Source: Desulfoscipio geothermicus DSM 3669 (lineage in GTDB: Bacteria > Bacillota > Desulfotomaculia > Desulfotomaculales > Desulfallaceae). From it: a DNA stretch of 64,000 bases. A program made the position numbers and the translations under genes. The stretch spans positions 1 through 64,000 of the forward strand of contig NZ_FOYM01000002.1 of NCBI RefSeq assembly GCF_900115975.1, in the 5' to 3' direction. Below, piece after piece: positions 43,803-52,286 of the stretch. The notes below the pieces were generated by a model. That model was not told where the DNA came from. It ran no database searches and saw only the letters and a program-made list of their open reading frames with translations. Numbering within the stretch: position 1 is the first letter of the stretch; each line of letters opens with the position of its first letter.

Positions 43803-45284
43803 ATGGAAAAGTTTGATATTTTCCGCGATATAGCGGAACGCACCGAGGGGGATATCTACCTGGGTGTAAGCGGCGGCGTTCGAACGGGCAAATCAACCTT
43901 TATCAAGCGATTTATGGACCTAATGGTCATTCCCAACATTGAAAACGAACACGAGCGTGAGCGGGCCATAGATGAACTGCCACAGAGCGGGGCCGGGAAA
44001 ACCATCATGACCACCGAGCCCAAGTTTGTGCCCAAAGAAGCGGTGGAAATCGAGGTTAGTCCCAACTTAAAAGTTAAGGTCCGCCTGGTCGATTGCGTAG
44101 GATACCGGGTCGAGGGGGCCCTAGGGTACGAGGATGAGGAAGGCAACCCGCGCATGGTATCCACTCCCTGGTTCGAGGAACCGATTCCGTTCGAGGAAGC
44201 CGCGGAAATGGGCACCAAAAAGGTTATCAGCGAGCACTCCACAATCGGCCTGGTAGTGACAACCGACGGCACGATCACGGATATTCCCCGCGAAAACTAC
44301 ATTGCCGCTGAAGAAAGGGTTGTGCAGGAACTTAAGGAGATAAACCGTCCATTTCTGATAATTTTAAATACCAGGGTGCCTGATAATGAAGAAACCATCC
44401 AACTGGCCGATGAACTGACAGAAAAATACGACGTGCCGGTAATCCCGATTAATAGCGCGGAAATGTCCCAACAGGATATCATGCTCATCCTGGAAAAGGC
44501 TTTGTTTGAATTTCCGGTTAACGAGGTTTCCATCACCATGCCGCTCTGGGTGGAAGAACTGGAGCAAAAACACTGGCTGCGGGATAAATTTGATCAGGCC
44601 GTTCAGGAAACGGTCCAGCAGGTGCGTCGCCTCCGGGATATTGACGGGGCGGTGGAGCAACTGGGCGAATATGATATGGTTCATCAGGTCAATCTTACCA
44701 ATATGGACCTGGGGACCGGCACTGCCGCCATTGAAATCACTTCCAAACCGGAACTGTTTTACCGGGTGCTGGAAGAAGAAACCGGTTTTCAGTTGGAGGG
44801 GGATCACCAGCTGTTCCGCCTGGTTAAAGAACTGGCCGTGGCCAAGCGAGAATACGACAAGGTGGCGCCGGCCCTCATGGAGCTGAAGGAAAACGGCTAC
44901 GGTGTGGTAAATCCCACCATTGAAGATATGCAACTGGTTGAGCCCGAGCTTATCCGGCAGGGCAGCCGGTTCGGCGTCAAGTTGAAAGCCAGCGCGCCGT
45001 CCATTCACATGATCCAGGCCAATATCCAGACCGAACTCACCCCGATTATCGGCACGGAAAAACAATGCGAGGAACTGGTGCGCTACATGCTGAATGAGTT
45101 TGAAGAAAACCCGGAGAAAATTTGGGGTTCCGAAATATTCGGCAAGTCGGTTAGCGACCTGGTCCGTGAGGGTATACAAAACAAGCTGCAGCGGATGCCG
45201 GAAAACGCCCAGGTTAAATTGCAAGAAACGGTGCAGCGGATTGTAAACGACGGCAGCGGAGGCCTCATTTGCATTATTATTTAA
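43803..45284 (+). CDS. spoIVA: Stage IV sporulation protein A (spore coat basement ATPase)
   Basis: SpoIVA polymerises by ATP hydrolysis on the forespore surface to found the spore coat. The 493-residue protein is the normal length. It has a Walker A loop in LGVSGGVRTGKSTFIKRFMD, DCVGYRVEGALGYEDEEGNP as Walker B region, and STIGLVVTTDGTITDIPREN. The extreme C-terminus GGLICIII is the membrane-targeting end bound to SpoVM in Bacillus. ATG 43803 follows AAGGAGGGAG. Confidence 0.97.
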   Translation: MEKFDIFRDIAERTEGDIYLGVSGGVRTGKSTFIKRFMDLMVIPNIENEHERERAIDELPQSGAGKTIMTTEPKFVPKEAVEIEVSPNLKVKVRLVDCVGYRVEGALGYEDEEGNPRMVSTPWFEEPIPFEEAAEMGTKKVISEHSTIGLVVTTDGTITDIPRENYIAAEERVVQELKEINRPFLIILNTRVPDNEETIQLADELTEKYDVPVIPINSAEMSQQDIMLILEKALFEFPVNEVSITMPLWVEELEQKHWLRDKFDQAVQETVQQVRRLRDIDGAVEQLGEYDMVHQVNLTNMDLGTGTAAIEITSKPELFYRVLEEETGFQLEGDHQLFRLVKELAVAKREYDKVAPALMELKENGYGVVNPTIEDMQLVEPELIRQGSRFGVKLKASAPSIHMIQANIQTELTPIIGTEKQCEELVRYMLNEFEENPEKIWGSEIFGKSVSDLVREGIQNKLQRMPENAQVKLQETVQRIVNDGSGGLICIII

Positions 45285-45373
45285 GACGATTAGCCTCGAA
45301 CCGGCAAAATAAGGGTTTTCATGGTGGATAAATATTTTATATGAAATAATGCTTAATTAAATTGCGTTTAACT

Positions 45374-45398
45374 CCGGTCTGCAGGGACCGGTTTTTTT
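45374..45398 (+). terminator. Terminator after spoIVA
   Basis: CCGGTC (45374-45379) and GACCGG (45386-45391) followed by T7, 90 bases after the spoIVA stop. A second hairpin of type AAAAAGCG ... CGCTTTTT lies at 45454-45494. Confidence 0.8.
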
Positions 45399-45507
45399 AC
45401 TTTGTGAAATATACCTTACCATATATATGGCAAGGGCTAAGGATTAAAGTATTAAAAAGCGCGAGCCAAGTAAACTGATTTAAGCACGCTTTTTTCATGG
45501 GCAAATA

Positions 45508-45563
45508 TTGTAAAGTAATATGAACAGTGATATAATGTCTATCATGCATGGAATTATATCCAT
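45508..45563 (+). promoter_or_regulatory. Promoter and dyad before the threonine operon
   Basis: TTGTAA (45508-45513), 17 bases, TATAAT (45531-45536). Just downstream, over the likely start site, ATGGA-ATTATA-TCCAT (45548-45563) is a perfect five-base dyad that could be a repressor site. Confidence 0.55.
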
Positions 45564-45596
45564 CTGTCATGGACTAAAACGGGAGGTGTAAAACGG

Positions 45597-46040
45597 GTGG
45601 GAGGCAGAGAACCGCGATTTTACCTGGTGCGGGAGGATATTCTACCCGAGGCCTTTCATAAAACGGTCCAGGCCAAGGAATTGCTGCTGCGCGGCGAGGT
45701 GGCCACGGTAAACGAAGCGGTGGAAAGGGTGCAGCTTAGCCGCAGCGCTTTTTACAAATATAAAGATAAAGTTTACCCGTTTCACCGCTGGAACCGGGAT
45801 CAGACAGTGACCATCGAAATAGTATTGGAACACCGTTCCGGTGTTTTATCGGCGGTGCTGAACAATATTGCCGTGGTAGGCGGCAATATTGTCACCATAA
45901 ATCAAAACATTCCGCAGCAGAGCGTGGCCACCGCCACCATCACCATTGAAACGGCCCAATTGAGTTGCGACGTGGATAAAATGTTGAACATATTGCGCAG
46001 CACCATTGGGGTCAAAATGGCCAAACTGCTGGGATCTTAA
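45597..46040 (+). CDS. pheB: ACT domain protein (UPF0735/PheB-like)
   Basis: The 147-residue protein has an N-terminal helical part (VREDILPEAFHKTVQAKELL, VQLSRSAFYKYKDKVYPF, resembling a helix-turn-helix) and a C-terminal ACT domain (VTIEIVLEHRSGVLSAVLNN). In Bacillus PheB sits beside pheA and hom-region genes. ACT domains bind amino acids, so it is probably a sensor for the operon it leads. GTG 45597 follows GGAGGTG. hom begins 24 bases after its stop. Confidence 0.88.
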   Translation: MGGREPRFYLVREDILPEAFHKTVQAKELLLRGEVATVNEAVERVQLSRSAFYKYKDKVYPFHRWNRDQTVTIEIVLEHRSGVLSAVLNNIAVVGGNIVTINQNIPQQSVATATITIETAQLSCDVDKMLNILRSTIGVKMAKLLGS

Positions 46041-46064
46041 CATTACGGGAAAGGGGCGCAAGCA

Positions 46065-47357
46065 ATGTCGGCTGAGCATTTACAAATAGGTCTGCTGGGC
46101 TTCGGCACGGTGGGCAGGGGAGTTTATCGCATTCTCACCGGCAACGGCGAGAGTGTCAAACAAAAGATCGGCGCCGGGGTTACAATAAAGAAAATTTTGG
46201 TACGCAATATGGACAAGGATCGTGGCATCGACGTTGGTCCGGCTAAATTTACCACCAGGGTGGAAGATATTATTGATGACCCGGAGATAAGCATAGTAGT
46301 TGAGGTTATGGGCGGCACTGAACCCACCCTGGATTACGTCAGCCGGGCGCTGCAGAACGGTAAGAGCGTGGTCACTGCCAACAAGGACATGATCGCCGCC
46401 CACGGCAAGCAATTGTTTGAGCTTTCCGAGGCCAACAATGCGGATCTGCTGTTTGAAGCCAGTGTGGCGGGCGGCATTCCCATTATCAGACCGCTAAAGC
46501 AATGCCTGGCCGCCAACCGCATTTCGCAAGTCATCGGCATCATAAACGGTACCACCAATTATATGTTGACCAAGATGACCGAAGAAGGGTCCGATTTCGA
46601 CGACGTATTGCGGGAGGCGCAGGCCAAAGGATATGCTGAAGCGGACCCCACCGCCGATATCGAGGGCTACGATGCGGCCCGTAAACTGGCCATCCTGGCC
46701 TCCATAGCGTTTAATTCGCGCATTGGGTTGGATGACGTATACGTTGAGGGTATTACCAGGATTACCGCGGCGGACATCGCTTACGCCAAGGAATTGAACT
46801 ACACCATCAAACTGCTGGGCATCGCCAAGGAAACGGCGGACGGCATCGAGGCCAGGGTACACCCGACTTTGATTCCGCATCACCACCCGCTGGCGGCGGT
46901 CAACGATGTTTACAACGCTATATTTGTCACCGGCGATGCCGTCGGCGACACCATGTTTTACGGCCAGGGGGCCGGAGAATTGCCCACGGCCAGCGCAGTG
47001 ACGGCGGACATTATGGACGCCGCCCGGGACCTCTTGCGCAGCGTGCCCGGTATTATCTCCTGCACCTGTTACGAGGAAAAACCGGTCAAGGATATGGGTG
47101 CCACTTTGTGCAAGTACTACATCCGCCTCAATGTGGCCGACCGGCCCGGCGTTCTGGCCTCCATTGCTTACGCCTTCGGGGATAAGGAAGTCAGCCTGGC
47201 CTCGGTGCTACAAAAGCAAACCGACACCAAAAATGCGGAAATAGTGCTGGTAACTCACCTGGTCAGGGAACAGAATATGCAGGAGGCGCTGGAAATCATC
47301 AAACACCTTTCGTCGGTAAACGAGGTTTCCAATATTATTCGCGTGGAGGGTGAATAA
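46065..47357 (+). CDS. hom: Homoserine dehydrogenase with ACT domain
   Basis: Reduces aspartate semialdehyde to homoserine. The 430-residue protein has the nucleotide loop IGLLGFGTVGRGVYRIL, GGTEPTLDYVSRALQNGKSV with VTANKDMIA, the catalytic region GIINGTTNYMLTKM and EADPTADIEGYDAARKLAIL, and an ACT domain after residue 350 (RLNVADRPGVLASIAYAFGD) for threonine feedback. The thrB Shine-Dalgarno site lies in its last codons. Confidence 0.97.
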   Translation: MSAEHLQIGLLGFGTVGRGVYRILTGNGESVKQKIGAGVTIKKILVRNMDKDRGIDVGPAKFTTRVEDIIDDPEISIVVEVMGGTEPTLDYVSRALQNGKSVVTANKDMIAAHGKQLFELSEANNADLLFEASVAGGIPIIRPLKQCLAANRISQVIGIINGTTNYMLTKMTEEGSDFDDVLREAQAKGYAEADPTADIEGYDAARKLAILASIAFNSRIGLDDVYVEGITRITAADIAYAKELNYTIKLLGIAKETADGIEARVHPTLIPHHHPLAAVNDVYNAIFVTGDAVGDTMFYGQGAGELPTASAVTADIMDAARDLLRSVPGIISCTCYEEKPVKDMGATLCKYYIRLNVADRPGVLASIAYAFGDKEVSLASVLQKQTDTKNAEIVLVTHLVREQNMQEALEIIKHLSSVNEVSNIIRVEGE

Positions 47358-47361
47358 ACCC

Positions 47362-48264
47362 GTGATAAGAGTTCAGGTTCCGGCCACCACCGCCAATCTG
47401 GGCCCGGGGTTTGACTGCCTGGGGATGGCCCTGGAGTTATATAATATTGTTGAGTTTAGCAAAATCAGCCGCGGCCTGGTGATCGAGGTTGAGGGCGACG
47501 GCGCCGAGGAACTGCCGCGCAATGAAAAAAACCTGGTCTACCGGGCGGCCCGGCGGGTTTTTGAACGTGCATGCCGTGTTCCGGAAGGGTTGCGCATCAA
47601 GCTGGTCAATAACATTCCGGTGGGCCGGGGCCTGGGCAGCAGCGCGTCAGCAATCGTCGGGGGCATCATTGCTGCCAACGTAATGTGCGGCGCCAATCTC
47701 AGCATGCGGGAAATGCTTAACCTGGCTTGTTCAATGGAGGGACACCCGGATAATATCGCCCCGGCCCTGCTGGGCGGTCTTATAATTTATACTTCGGTGG
47801 AAGGCGAAATTACCTGGACTAAAATTGACCTGCCACCGGCGCTCAAGGCAGTGGTAGCCATACCTGATTTCATCATGAATACCAGGGATACGCGGGAAGC
47901 CCTGCCGCAACTGGTAACCATGCGGGATGCGGTGTATAATATCGGTCGGGCGGCGCTGTTGGTAGCCGCACTGCAAAAAGGCGACCTGTCCATCCTGGGT
48001 ACAGCCATGGATGATCGATTACACCAGCCTTACCGTCAGGGGGCCATTCCCGGCTTCAAAAAAGTGATATCGGCGGCCAGATTGGCCGGCGCTCGTGGCG
48101 TGGCGTTAAGCGGCGCGGGTCCGACCATCGTGGCCCTGGCGGACGGCAACTTTGAACTTATTGCGGAAGTCATGAAAAATACCTTCCGGGAGTGCGGCGT
48201 CGGTGCCCGTACCATGATCCTGGCGCCCGGCCCGGTGGGAGCAAGAGCACTGGAAGTAATATAA
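47362..48264 (+). CDS. thrB: Homoserine kinase (GHMP family)
   Basis: Phosphorylates homoserine. The 300-residue protein shows VPATTANLGPGFDCLGMALE, the ATP loop NNIPVGRGLGSSASAIVGGI and GVALSGAGPTIVALADG. GTG 47362 lies 11 bases after GGAGGG; an in-frame GTG at 47350 abuts that site. An apgM-like gene that could share this function is two genes downstream. Confidence 0.96.
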   Translation: MIRVQVPATTANLGPGFDCLGMALELYNIVEFSKISRGLVIEVEGDGAEELPRNEKNLVYRAARRVFERACRVPEGLRIKLVNNIPVGRGLGSSASAIVGGIIAANVMCGANLSMREMLNLACSMEGHPDNIAPALLGGLIIYTSVEGEITWTKIDLPPALKAVVAIPDFIMNTRDTREALPQLVTMRDAVYNIGRAALLVAALQKGDLSILGTAMDDRLHQPYRQGAIPGFKKVISAARLAGARGVALSGAGPTIVALADGNFELIAEVMKNTFRECGVGARTMILAPGPVGARALEVI

Positions 48265-48277
48265 GGAGTGGAAACAA

Positions 48278-49495
48278 ATGTTGATTGTGCAAAAATTCGG
48301 CGGTACATCGGTGGGGGACGCTGCCCGCATCAAAAACGTGGCCCGGCGGGTGGTCACCAAGCAGCGGGAAGGCCATCAAATGGTGGTGGTGGTTTCCGCC
48401 ATGGGGCACACCACCGATGAGTTGATTGATTTATCCCGGCAGCTTACCGACAACCCCTCTCCCAGGGAAATGGACATGCTGTTGTCCACCGGGGAGCAGG
48501 TGTCCATTGCTTTGCTGGCCATGGCCATTAAGAACCTGGGCGCGGAGGTTATTTCCCTGACTGGGCCGCAGGCGGGCATAAAAACGGACAATATATACTC
48601 CAAGGCGCGGATTACGGACATTGTCGTAACCCGGATGCGGGCCGAGCTGGACGCAGGCAAAATATTGGTGGTGGCCGGGTTCCAGGGTTTAAACGAGTTC
48701 AACGATATCACCACGCTGGGCCGGGGTGGTTCCGACACCACCGCCGTAGCGCTGGCGGCCGCTTTGAAAGCCGATCTGTGCGAAATATTCACCGATGTGG
48801 ACGGCGTTTATACCACTGACCCTAGATTGGTACCCCAGGCAAGCAAACTGGATTACATAACTTACGATGAAATGTTGGAACTGGCCCACCTGGGGGCCGC
48901 GGTGCTGCATCCCCGGGCAGTGGAATGCGCCAAACTATACGGCATCCCGCTGCATGTGCGGTGTAGTTTCAATGATAACCCGGGCACGATTGTAAAGGAG
49001 GAAAATGAAATGGAAAAGAACCTGGTTATTACCGGCGTAACTTACACCAAGAACGTAGCCAAGTTGGGCATATTCGGCGTACCCGACCAGCCGGGCATTG
49101 CATATTTGATTTTCAAAATGCTGGCCGATCGCAATATCAGCGTGGATATGATTGTCCAAAGCTCCATGCGCGACGGCATTAACGATATTTCATTCACCGT
49201 AGCCCAGGATGACCTGCGCAAATCCCTGGAAACCATCGAGGAAATCATTAAGGTGGTGGGCGCGCAAGGTTACACCCATGACGGGGACGTGGCCATGGTT
49301 TCGGTGGTCGGCGCCGGCATGAACAGCAACCCCGGCGTGGCGGCCATGATGTTCGGCGCACTGGCCGACGAAGATATCAATATAGATATGATCTCCACTT
49401 CAGATATCAAGATCTCCTGCATAGTTAAAAACCAATTTGCCGAAAAAGCAGTGCAGATACTACATAATAAATTTGAGTTGGAAAATATCGGATAA
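48278..49495 (+). CDS. lysC: Aspartate kinase
   Basis: First step of the aspartate family pathway. The 405-residue protein has the kinase motif VQKFGGTSVGDAARIKNVAR, TLGRGGSDTTAVALAAAL, DVDGVYTTDPRLV and two C-terminal ACT domains (FGVPDQPGIAYLIFKMLADR; VSVVGAGMNSNPGVAAMMFG). An internal ATG near 49011, after AAAGGAGGAAAATGAA, could give a separate small beta subunit as in Bacillus aspartokinase II. Confidence 0.97.
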   Translation: MLIVQKFGGTSVGDAARIKNVARRVVTKQREGHQMVVVVSAMGHTTDELIDLSRQLTDNPSPREMDMLLSTGEQVSIALLAMAIKNLGAEVISLTGPQAGIKTDNIYSKARITDIVVTRMRAELDAGKILVVAGFQGLNEFNDITTLGRGGSDTTAVALAAALKADLCEIFTDVDGVYTTDPRLVPQASKLDYITYDEMLELAHLGAAVLHPRAVECAKLYGIPLHVRCSFNDNPGTIVKEENEMEKNLVITGVTYTKNVAKLGIFGVPDQPGIAYLIFKMLADRNISVDMIVQSSMRDGINDISFTVAQDDLRKSLETIEEIIKVVGAQGYTHDGDVAMVSVVGAGMNSNPGVAAMMFGALADEDINIDMISTSDIKISCIVKNQFAEKAVQILHNKFELENIG

Positions 49496-49513
49496 GCAAA
49501 CCGGAGGTTAGCG

Positions 49514-50719
49514 ATGAAATATATAATAGTCGTCGGTGACGGGATGGCCGACTACCCCCGTCCCGAACTGGAGAATAAAACGCCGCTGCAGTACGCCAAT
49601 ACCCCCAATATGGACCTGCTGGCCTCCCGGGGCGAAGTGGGGCTGGTTAAAACCGTGCCCGAGGGGTTTGCGCCGGGCAGCGACGTGGCCAATCTGTCCG
49701 TGATGGGCTACGCGCCGGAAAAGTATTACACCGGCCGCTCGCCGCTGGAGGCGGTGAGTATGGGGGTGGACCTTACTGACGTAGATGTGGCCTTTCGCTG
49801 CAACCTGGTAACGCTTTCCGGTGAACCGGATTATGCCCGCAAGCAAATGGTCGATTACAGCGCCGGGGAAATATCCAGTGAAGAGGCCCGCGAACTAATT
49901 AATGTGATAGAATCGCAGCTTGGCACCGGTGATAAACATTTTTACCCGGGCATCAGCTACCGCCATCTGATGGTCTGGCGCGGTGGGCCGGAAAAAACCG
50001 CACTGACCCCGCCCCATGACATTTCCGGGCAAATAGTGGGTGAATATCTGCCCCGGGGCGACGGCAGCTCAGAGTTGCTGGAAATTATGCAACAGAGTTA
50101 TGCGATTCTGCGGAATCACCCGGTAAACGTTACCCGGGTGGAAAAAGGTCTGCGCCCGGCCAATTCGGTGTGGCTGTGGGGACAGGGGAAAAGGCCCGCG
50201 CTGCCGCTGTTCAAGGATTTGTACCGGCTGGAGGGTGCCGTAATATCGGCGGTGGACCTGATCATGGGCATCGGCATCTGCGCCGGGATGCAAGTGATCA
50301 AGGTGCCCGGCGCCACCGGCAATATCCACACCAACTTCAAGGGTAAAGCACAGGCTGCCCTGCAGGCACTGCAGGACGGGGCGGATTACGTATACCTGCA
50401 TGTGGAGGCGCCCGACGAGGCCGGGCACCAGGGAGATACCGATATCAAGGTCAGAGCCATTGAGGAAATAGATCGCAATGTGCTGGGTCTGATAATGGAC
50501 GGTCTGGCGGAATTTGCAGATTACAAAGTCATGGTGCTTCCCGACCACCCCACGCCGCTCAGTACCCGTACTCACACCGCCGAGCCGGTGCCCTTTGTCG
50601 TCAGCGGCAAAGGCAGCGCCCACAGTAGTGTGCAAGCATATAACGAAGAAACGGCAACTGCATCAGGACTCATGATTCCGGACGGCCCTTCGCTAATGCG
50701 ACGGTTTATCAATGGTTAA
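49514..50719 (+). CDS. apgM: Cofactor-independent phosphoglycerate mutase-like protein (ApgM type)
   Basis: The 401-residue protein belongs to the archaeal-type iPGM branch of the alkaline phosphatase superfamily: IIVVGDGMADYPRPELENKT, APGSDVANLSVMGY (with the nucleophile serine), VYLHVEAPDEAGHQGD and VMVLPDHPTPLSTRTHTAEP. Such genes in hom-thrB-lysC operons have been shown in some bacteria to act as alternative homoserine kinases. Because a GHMP thrB is present too, either role is open. It is last in the operon and a family A palindrome lies four bases after the stop. Confidence 0.9.
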   Translation: MKYIIVVGDGMADYPRPELENKTPLQYANTPNMDLLASRGEVGLVKTVPEGFAPGSDVANLSVMGYAPEKYYTGRSPLEAVSMGVDLTDVDVAFRCNLVTLSGEPDYARKQMVDYSAGEISSEEARELINVIESQLGTGDKHFYPGISYRHLMVWRGGPEKTALTPPHDISGQIVGEYLPRGDGSSELLEIMQQSYAILRNHPVNVTRVEKGLRPANSVWLWGQGKRPALPLFKDLYRLEGAVISAVDLIMGIGICAGMQVIKVPGATGNIHTNFKGKAQAALQALQDGADYVYLHVEAPDEAGHQGDTDIKVRAIEEIDRNVLGLIMDGLAEFADYKVMVLPDHPTPLSTRTHTAEPVPFVVSGKGSAHSSVQAYNEETATASGLMIPDGPSLMRRFING

Positions 50720-50722
50720 AGG

Positions 50723-50787
50723 AAAAGGGGACAGGCTCCGGTAAAAGGGGGACAAGCCCCTTTTACGGAGCCTGTCCCCTTTTTTTC
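50723..50787. repeat. Family A palindromic repeat, copy 7
   Basis: AAAAGGGGACAGGCTCCG, TAAAAGGGGGACAAGCCCCT, then CGGAGCCTGTCCCCTTTTTT. It has a GC core in place of the usual T-rich core. Likely the terminator of the threonine operon. Confidence 0.8.
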
Positions 50788-50901
50788 TTATTATTTCTAT
50801 AACTGTTACCAAAGGGCATTTATTGAGTTACAATAAGCTGTAGAACAACGCCCGTGCCGCACGGGTACAGAAGACCGTTTTTGGAAAAGGAGGCACTAAA
50901 A

Positions 50902-51240
50902 ATGGAAGAAAGTTTCAGTCGGAAGCGACCTTCCTTTGAGCAGTTCAAGGAATGGTTCGTAGAAGAGGTAAAAAAACACACGCCGGTGGAAACAAAAAAC
51001 ACTTACATGGCCTGGGCAGATGTGGGCGGTGAAGAGCTACGGGAGGATATTATTGAAGCGTTTATGCAAACTCTGGAAAAGCGTTTCGGTTTTCGCCCGG
51101 TGTTTAATGAACGTCTCAGTACCATGGATGGCTCTATGGAAAGTGTTGTCATCCGTATTTTCCATGTTTTTTCAACGATGTTTCTGGTGGACCATATCAA
51201 CGAAAAAATGTACAAGCAGCGGAAGAATAAAATGCATTGA
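50902..51240 (+). CDS. Small protein of unknown function
   Basis: 112 residues, charged and helical: ESFSRKRPSFEQFKEWFVEE, KNTYMAWADVGGEELREDII, ending in KQRKNKMH. A hydrophobic helix SVVIRIFHVFSTMFLVDHI lies near the end, but it is not a clear membrane anchor. ATG 50902 has AAAGGAGG. It lies alone between the threonine operon and sleB. I do not recognise it. Confidence 0.65.
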   Translation: MEESFSRKRPSFEQFKEWFVEEVKKHTPVETKNTYMAWADVGGEELREDIIEAFMQTLEKRFGFRPVFNERLSTMDGSMESVVIRIFHVFSTMFLVDHINEKMYKQRKNKMH

Positions 51241-51261
51241 TTTTTTACCAAATATTGATCC

Positions 51262-51290
51262 TTGGCCAAAAAGCGGCAGGCTTGTATAAT
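51262..51290 (+). promoter_or_regulatory. Candidate promoter of the sleB-like gene
   Basis: TTGGCC (51262-51267), 17 bases, TATAAT (51285-51290), 36 bases before the start codon. The -10 fits sigma-A, though a forespore sigma would be expected for sleB. Confidence 0.45.
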
Positions 51291-51325
51291 TAAAGCCGAC
51301 AATCTATGGTCAAGGAGGGAATTGT

Positions 51326-52102
51326 TTGATCGACAACATGAGTACAGGCTGTAAAACAAAAATTATCTTTTTTTTATTGGTAGCTGTATTATTACTGGCA
51401 CTTCCCGCGGCTGCCATGGCGCAGGTACATACCGTCAACAAAGGGGATACCATTTACCTGATCAGCAAATGGTACAATGTCAGCCAGTATGCCCTGCGTT
51501 ACACCAACAAACTGTGGACCGATGAAATTTACCCGGGTCAGCGATTGACCATCCCTGCCAAATATACCGTGCAAAAGGGAGATACTTTATTTATCATCGG
51601 CCAAAAATTCGGTGTTAATTATATTAATATTCGTGACATCAATCAACTTAAAAGCGACCTGATTTATCCGGGACAAGTTCTATACATACCAGCACCAAGG
51701 TCAAGCGGTTACACACCGGTGAGCAGGGGGGGAATCAGTTCGTATGATTTTGACCTGCTGGCCCGCATTATCACCGCCGAGGCCGATTCCGAGTCGTACA
51801 AAACCCAGGTGGCTGTGGGCGCGGTTGTTTTAAATCGCGTGGTCAGCCGGCAGTTTCCCGACTCCATCCGGGGAGTAGTTTACCAGGTGGACGCCGGCGG
51901 CAAGTACCAGTTTGAGCCGGTACTGAACGGCTGGATCAACAACCCGGCCAGCGAGTCCGGGAGACAGGCCGCCAGGGATGCGTTAAACGGTTGGGATCCC
52001 TCCAACGGAGCGCTGTATTTCTTTGAATCCTGGGTCCCAAATAAATTCCTGCAATCCCGTCCGGTCAGCGTAGTACTGGATTCATTCACCTTTACGTATT
52101 AG
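51326..52102 (+). CDS. sleB: Spore cortex-lytic enzyme SleB-like, with two LysM domains
   Basis: SleB-type lytic transglycosylases digest spore cortex in germination. The 258-residue protein has a signal peptide (KIIFFLLVAVLLLALPAAAM), two LysM peptidoglycan-binding domains (HTVNKGDTIYLISKWYNVSQ; YTVQKGDTLFIIGQKFGVN), then the SleB hydrolase domain with the likely catalytic Glu in ARIITAEADSES and VGAVVLNRVVSRQFPDSI. Bacillus SleB has a different PG_binding domain, so this could be the CwlJ/YkvT-like LysM variant. TTG 51326 follows AAGGAGGG. Confidence 0.9.
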   Translation: MIDNMSTGCKTKIIFFLLVAVLLLALPAAAMAQVHTVNKGDTIYLISKWYNVSQYALRYTNKLWTDEIYPGQRLTIPAKYTVQKGDTLFIIGQKFGVNYINIRDINQLKSDLIYPGQVLYIPAPRSSGYTPVSRGGISSYDFDLLARIITAEADSESYKTQVAVGAVVLNRVVSRQFPDSIRGVVYQVDAGGKYQFEPVLNGWINNPASESGRQAARDALNGWDPSNGALYFFESWVPNKFLQSRPVSVVLDSFTFTY

Positions 52103-52112
52103 TTAAATAATG

Positions 52113-52176
52113 GTTTTAAAAGGGGACAGGCTACTTTTTCGCTTTTTGAAAAAGTTGCCTGTCCCCTTTTAAAACC
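52113..52176. repeat. Family A palindromic repeat, copy 8
   Basis: GGTTTTAAAAGGGGACAGGC ... GCCTGTCCCCTTTTAAAACC: the outer arms extend the palindrome to 32 bases each with few mismatches. It follows the sleB stop by 10 bases. Confidence 0.85.
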
Positions 52177-52286
52177 GCTATTCTGCGAACAGTTTTATTT
52201 GCGCCTGCTAAAAAAATAAGTTATGCTGAGAATAGACTTACTGCGGTCATTAAGGGCGAAGACTAAACCCGGGAGATGTTAATAAA

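Noticed and set aside
44364-45224. Long minus-strand frame inside spoIVA
   Set aside because: Antisense to the well-conserved SpoIVA, with typical shadow composition and no ribosome site.
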